A DNA stretch of 19,961 bases from an uncultured Muribaculaceae bacterium (GTDB lineage Bacteria; Bacteroidota; Bacteroidia; Bacteroidales; Muribaculaceae), in NCBI GenBank assembly GCA_910586475.1, contig CAJUHM010000044.1, positions 1 through 19,961 on the forward strand, in the 5' to 3' direction. Shown piece after piece: positions 17,068 through 19,961 of this stretch (positions are counted from its first letter, which is position 1; each line of letters opens with the position of its first letter). Made by a program: the position numbers and the translations under genes. The notes beneath the pieces were generated by a model. The model ran no database searches, was not told the origin of the DNA, and saw only the letters and a program-made list of their open reading frames with translations.

Positions 17068-17336
17068 TATCTTCGATTTAAAGACTAAAGACCAGTTTGC
17101 GTTTTGATAGTGCCATTCTGCAACGCTTCATGCTAAAAAGACATCGGGAACCATAAATTTATCTCGATATGGCATAGATAGAAAAAATCCTCCTCTTATT
17201 TAAGCAACCCCTTTTGCCCATAACCGATATTATGTTAAATAACGTATGGGGGGGGACAACGACCTCTCTGAAATTCCCGAAACGGATCTCCCCCGCCGGG
17301 CGCACCCAGAATAATGAATTTGTAATTATATTTACT

Positions 17337-17344
17337 TAAATTTG
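17337..17344 (+). promoter_or_regulatory. Bacteroidetes -7 box for the sigma-barrel gene
   Basis: TAAATTTG matches TAnnTTTG and ends 81 bp before the ATG. A TTTG at 17319-17322 lies 14 bp upstream, closer than the usual spacing of about 19. If used, the leader contains the ATGCAGTCTTT repeat. Confidence 0.4.
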
Positions 17345-17373
17345 CAAATTATCTCTAATAAATGAGGTTCTGA

Positions 17374-17384
17374 ATGCAGTCTTT
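17374..17384 (+). repeat. Direct repeat copy 1, ATGCAGTCTTT, upstream of sigma-barrel gene
   Basis: Eleven bases identical to 18958-18968. The first base is 52 bp before the start codon. The inner CAGTCTTT is repeated immediately downstream at 17386-17393, making a tandem pair with a 9-bp period. Possible binding site for a regulator or for the linked sigma factor itself. Confidence 0.45.
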
Positions 17385-17425
17385 TCAGTCTTTATCCATC
17401 TTATATTGGAAATCATTTTTCATTC

Positions 17426-18943
17426 ATGGACAAAGTTAAACTGGTAAAACAATGTCAAGCCGGCGATATGGAGGCCTTTGCTGTCCTATATAAGACCTAT
17501 TTCCAAAAATTGCGGACTGTTGTTGCTTGTTACGTACAAAATGAATGTGCAGTAAGAGACATACTCCACGATGGATTCTTAATAGCATTTGAATCGATCA
17601 GCACACTTCGCAATGCCGCTAAAGTAGATGCATGGCTTATCACCATAATGAAAAATCTTTCATTGCAATATCTTAAAGACGGATCAGATGTGGTACCTTT
17701 AGATATGTCAGACAATTACATGTCGGAGTGTGACAATGACATAACCTCTACAGAATGCGATCTGACATGGGAAAATCTGATTGAAGTAGTCAACCAATTA
17801 CCAGAAGGATATCGCAATGTGTTTCGCCTGTCGGTATTGGATGGAATGTCTCACAAAGAGATAGGAGATCGACTGGGTATCGCACCTCATACTTCATCGT
17901 CGCAACTTGCACGTGCTAAAGCGATGTTGCGACGACTGCTCACAGATTACCGTAATGAGATTGGCATCCTCTCGATCGTCGCTGTCACATTATTCGTCTG
18001 GAAGGAATTATTTATCCGTAATAGTAATAGTAAAGACGAGGTTGTTAGGCCAATCATAACCCAGAATTCCGATGAAAAGAGATTGGACGTTCGTGAGCCG
18101 AATAATAACACAGAAAGACCAGCTGCTCCCATTGAAGAGACCCCCAAAATGGTGCATAAGACAATGAATATGGAGAGCCTTGGAGATGTGCCCGAGCCAA
18201 ACGATTGTGAACCTGTAGTTGTGAATGATAGTGCCGGGATTGATACTGCTCAGATCTCCAGAGATATAATAGACTATGGGGAACTTGCAGCTTATGTACC
18301 CTCCCCTAATCTTGCAGCTGCTGAGACTGACGACTGGTCGCTGTCATTAACATATGCAGGCAACCCTGGTCAGAATCGCACCAGTTTCTATATAAAACAC
18401 AATTCCGGCACATCAGAAACGGAAGGACCGGAGGAGATTGCAGAGAAAAGACATCACCACATACCACTGACCATCAGCTTATCAGTAAGTAAGAAGTTAT
18501 CATCCAGATGGAGCATTGAGTCAGGCATAAGATATACGTTCCTGCGGACAGACATTCTTTCGCAGGGCAAAAATATGAATAAGGAGACAATACAACGCAT
18601 TCACTATATCGGAGTGCCTCTTAAGTTCAACTACCGGATGATTACACATAAGCGCATTTCTGTATACGGACAAGGCGGCATTGCATTGGATATTCCCATA
18701 GCTGGTGATCAGTCTATCCGTGAGTTGCCCGAATCAGAACCCGTCATATGCCACATAGACGCTCCGATTCAGTGGTCTGTGGAATGTGGTGTCGGTTTCC
18801 AATACCATCTCACACCGTCATTCAGTATTTATGCTGAGCCATCGCTTCATTACTACGTCAATCAGGAATCCGACATAAAGACTATACATCAGGAAAAACC
18901 GCTTGAACTTTCGATTCCAATCGGTCTGAGATATACGTGGTAG
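17426..18943 (+). CDS. ECF sigma factor - transmembrane - outer-membrane barrel fusion
   Basis: One uninterrupted 505-residue frame joins domains normally found in separate proteins. Residues 7-84 resemble sigma-70 region 2 (FAVLYKTYFQKLR, VRDILHDGFLIAFE, AWLITIMKNLSLQYLK). Residues 113-172 resemble region 4 with its helix-turn-helix (LPEGYRNVFRLSVLDGMS, KEIGDRLGIAPHTSSSQLARAK). A single hydrophobic helix at 179-197 follows basic residues, which predicts sigma in the cytoplasm. A polar, Pro- and acid-rich linker (198-302) would cross the periplasm. Residues 303-505 contain about eight alternating strands (for example WSIESGIRYTFLR, QWSVECGVGFQYHL, LELSIPIGLRYTW) ending in Trp, like the small outer-membrane barrel families of Bacteroidetes. 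Related lineages commonly have an ECF gene next to a separate membrane-anchored barrel gene. Activity, partner and target genes are unknown; a role in envelope signalling is inference. Confidence 0.85.
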   Translation: MDKVKLVKQCQAGDMEAFAVLYKTYFQKLRTVVACYVQNECAVRDILHDGFLIAFESISTLRNAAKVDAWLITIMKNLSLQYLKDGSDVVPLDMSDNYMSECDNDITSTECDLTWENLIEVVNQLPEGYRNVFRLSVLDGMSHKEIGDRLGIAPHTSSSQLARAKAMLRRLLTDYRNEIGILSIVAVTLFVWKELFIRNSNSKDEVVRPIITQNSDEKRLDVREPNNNTERPAAPIEETPKMVHKTMNMESLGDVPEPNDCEPVVVNDSAGIDTAQISRDIIDYGELAAYVPSPNLAAAETDDWSLSLTYAGNPGQNRTSFYIKHNSGTSETEGPEEIAEKRHHHIPLTISLSVSKKLSSRWSIESGIRYTFLRTDILSQGKNMNKETIQRIHYIGVPLKFNYRMITHKRISVYGQGGIALDIPIAGDQSIRELPESEPVICHIDAPIQWSVECGVGFQYHLTPSFSIYAEPSLHYYVNQESDIKTIHQEKPLELSIPIGLRYTW

Positions 18944-18957
18944 TTCTAAACAACGAC

Positions 18958-18968
18958 ATGCAGTCTTT
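18958..18968 (+). repeat. Direct repeat copy 2, ATGCAGTCTTT, upstream of CotH gene
   Basis: Identical to 17374-17384 and lying 59 bp before the CotH start, in the 73-bp gap after the sigma-barrel gene. Its matching position suggests a shared control site. No TAnnTTTG box is seen in this gap. Confidence 0.45.
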
Positions 18969-19016
18969 GAGATAACAATCATTCTATATAATATGAATCC
19001 ATAACAAATTACCTTT

Positions 19017-19928
19017 ATGCAAAAATCAGTCAAATTTTTCTTCGTGTTCTTGCTTCTACTGAGTGTTTCCGCATGTGTCGACAACGCCGAACCCCGTGAG
19101 CCATCCGAGCCAGGGAGAGCAGAAATATCAGGAACGCTGCCTGTTTTATATATCGAGACTGAAAACCATGAGCCCATTGTGTCGAAAGAAAAGTATCTTA
19201 ATGCCACCTATCGGCTTGATGCGATGGGCATTGAGGACGTTTCGTCCATTGGAACGGAGAGTGAGCCGTTGCAGATGCAAATACGCGGTAGAGGCCATTC
19301 GTCCTGGAGGGGAAACAAGAAGCCGTATAAGATAAAGCTTGAAAAAAAGACTGCGATACTTGGGCTGGAAAAGAACAAACACTGGGCGTTGCTGAAACCG
19401 ACCGAAAACACTGTCGCCGGATTGAAATTGGGTAAAATCATGGGAATGGCATGGACTCCGAGTTTCCGACCGGTTGAAGTTGTATTGAACGGTGACTATA
19501 TCGGACTATATTTTCTTACCGAAACGATACGCATTGACGAAAACAGGGTAAATATCTATGAACAACAGGATCTGGAAACAGATCCGGCTCTGATTAAAGG
19601 AGGCTGGCTTGTAGAGGTTGACAACTATCTTGACGAATGTCAGATTACAATTCCTGAAAACAACAGATGGAACCTTACAATACGCTATCATTCACCGGAA
19701 GACTTGTCTGAGGCTCAACTGGAGTGGCTTACCAACGAGTTTAAGGCTATAAACGCGGCAATCTATTCGTCTGACAAGACTTCGACCGGGTGGGAGAAAT
19801 ATATTGATGTTGAAAGTATGGCCCGCTTCTTCATATTGCAGGAAGTGATGGACAACCCCGACGGATTCCATGGAAGTTTCTATCTGCACAAAGATCTGAC
19901 AGATAATTCCAGGGCTGACGCATCTTAA
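19017..19928 (+). CDS. CotH kinase family lipoprotein, C-terminally truncated
   Basis: Predicted surface or periplasmic lipoprotein with a CotH-type protein-kinase fold. It has 303 residues, short for a family whose bacterial members usually exceed 400. The signal peptide MQKSVKFFFVFLLLLSVSAC gives lipidated Cys20. The CotH signatures start with LQMQIRGRGHSSWRG and KKPYKIKLEKK, then LEKNKHWALLKP, VEVVLNGDYIGLYFLTETIR, KGGWLVEVDNY and ARFFILQEVMDN. The frame stays typical up to GSFYLHKDL (about residue 293), where the family normally continues into a Trp/Phe-rich P.WDF segment. Here it changes to TDNSRADAS and stops. None of the three plus frames to 19961 restores that segment, so the gene is probably broken at this point. 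It follows the sigma-barrel gene by 73 bp on the same strand. Bacillus CotH phosphorylates spore coat proteins; the substrate here is unknown. Confidence 0.8.
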   Translation: MQKSVKFFFVFLLLLSVSACVDNAEPREPSEPGRAEISGTLPVLYIETENHEPIVSKEKYLNATYRLDAMGIEDVSSIGTESEPLQMQIRGRGHSSWRGNKKPYKIKLEKKTAILGLEKNKHWALLKPTENTVAGLKLGKIMGMAWTPSFRPVEVVLNGDYIGLYFLTETIRIDENRVNIYEQQDLETDPALIKGGWLVEVDNYLDECQITIPENNRWNLTIRYHSPEDLSEAQLEWLTNEFKAINAAIYSSDKTSTGWEKYIDVESMARFFILQEVMDNPDGFHGSFYLHKDLTDNSRADAS

Positions 19929-19961
19929 TTTTTTACAACATCAAAACTTTTTAAGGCATAA
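19905..19961 (+). mobile_element. Possible edge of an insertion or repeat element breaking the CotH gene
   Basis: The CotH frame loses its family pattern near 19905, followed by an AT-rich tail with a T6 run, several in-frame stops and no resemblance to CotH coding sequence. An abrupt change at the window end suits an inserted mobile element, whose terminal repeat would begin around CCAGGGCTGACGCATC. No transposase or inverted repeat pair can be seen because the window ends. A deletion or assembly boundary fits equally well. Confidence 0.25.

Larger units (their letters stand above)
16960..17425 (+). other. 466-bp non-coding region between murA and the sigma-barrel gene
   Basis: No convincing gene on either strand and no tRNA. 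It holds a perfect 14-bp hairpin (17022-17067), a GTCTTT-type direct repeat on the minus strand (17080-17092), an isolated G8 tract at 17248-17255 with a C5 run 35 bp later, a -7 promoter box at 17337-17344 and the ATGCAGTCTTT repeat at 17374-17384. The G-rich/C-rich part around 17248-17305 contrasts with the AT-rich flanks. This is a long gap for a region otherwise packed with overlapping genes. Confidence 0.6.

Noticed and set aside
17248..17255. G8 tract as a phase-variation switch
   Set aside because: It is not in a coding frame and lies about 80 bp upstream of the -7 box, too far to change promoter spacing.
17426..18943. Sigma-barrel fusion as a frameshift or assembly artefact
   Set aside because: A frameshift fusing two genes would need to remove a stop and a start while leaving a sensible helix and linker. 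The frame is open throughout, region 4 runs directly into a well-formed membrane helix, and no second-gene N-terminus remains. An artefact cannot be fully excluded without reads.
1..19961. CRISPR arrays, tRNA or rRNA genes, complete insertion sequences
   Set aside because: No regularly spaced repeats, no tRNA-like cloverleaf or rRNA sequence, and no transposase or integrase motifs were seen on either strand.

Overview
The window looks like a chromosomal segment of a Bacteroidales gut bacterium, probably Muribaculaceae or a close relative. The evidence is Bacteroidetes -7 promoter boxes (TAnnTTTG) in front of several genes, the lack of clear Shine-Dalgarno sites, a DUF5686 outer-membrane protein with a carboxypeptidase-regulatory domain, a MurA with the Bacteroidetes-type active-site loop, an ECF sigma factor joined to an outer-membrane barrel, and a CotH-type lipoprotein. 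The family-level placement is inference.

Layout. (1) 1-2690, minus strand: pyruvate phosphate dikinase, cut by the window edge about ten residues before its expected C-terminus. (2) 2915-4324, plus: RlmD-type 23S rRNA uracil-5-methyltransferase, diverging from ppdK and closed by a strong hairpin terminator. (3) 4642-10381, plus: a complete tripartite RND efflux operon (adaptor, pump, outer-membrane factor), each junction a 4-bp ATGA overlap. (4) 10327-10794, minus: a CYTH protein whose 3' end overlaps the outer-membrane factor gene tail-to-tail by 55 bp. (5) 10955-14492, plus: PhoH-family ATPase overlapping by 11 bp a DUF5686 surface protein. (6) 14597-16959, plus: murB-murA, consecutive peptidoglycan-precursor steps, overlapping by 4 bp. 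(7) 16960-17425: a 466-bp non-coding stretch with a 14-bp perfect hairpin, a G8 tract and a promoter box. (8) 17426-18943, plus: one 505-residue ORF that reads as ECF sigma factor, inner-membrane helix, periplasmic linker and 8-stranded outer-membrane barrel. (9) 19017-19928, plus: a CotH-family lipoprotein whose frame stops early near the window end.

Most of the window is core metabolism and envelope biology. The most unusual part is the right end. There a sigma factor appears to be covalently tied to an outer-membrane barrel, and an 11-bp direct repeat (ATGCAGTCTTT) lies 52-59 bp ahead of both this gene and the CotH gene. This suggests a small cell-surface signalling unit in which envelope state, sensed at the outer membrane, controls a transcription factor in the same polypeptide. 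The domain reading rests on sequence patterns; the signalling model is inference. I found no tRNA, rRNA, CRISPR array or complete insertion sequence.
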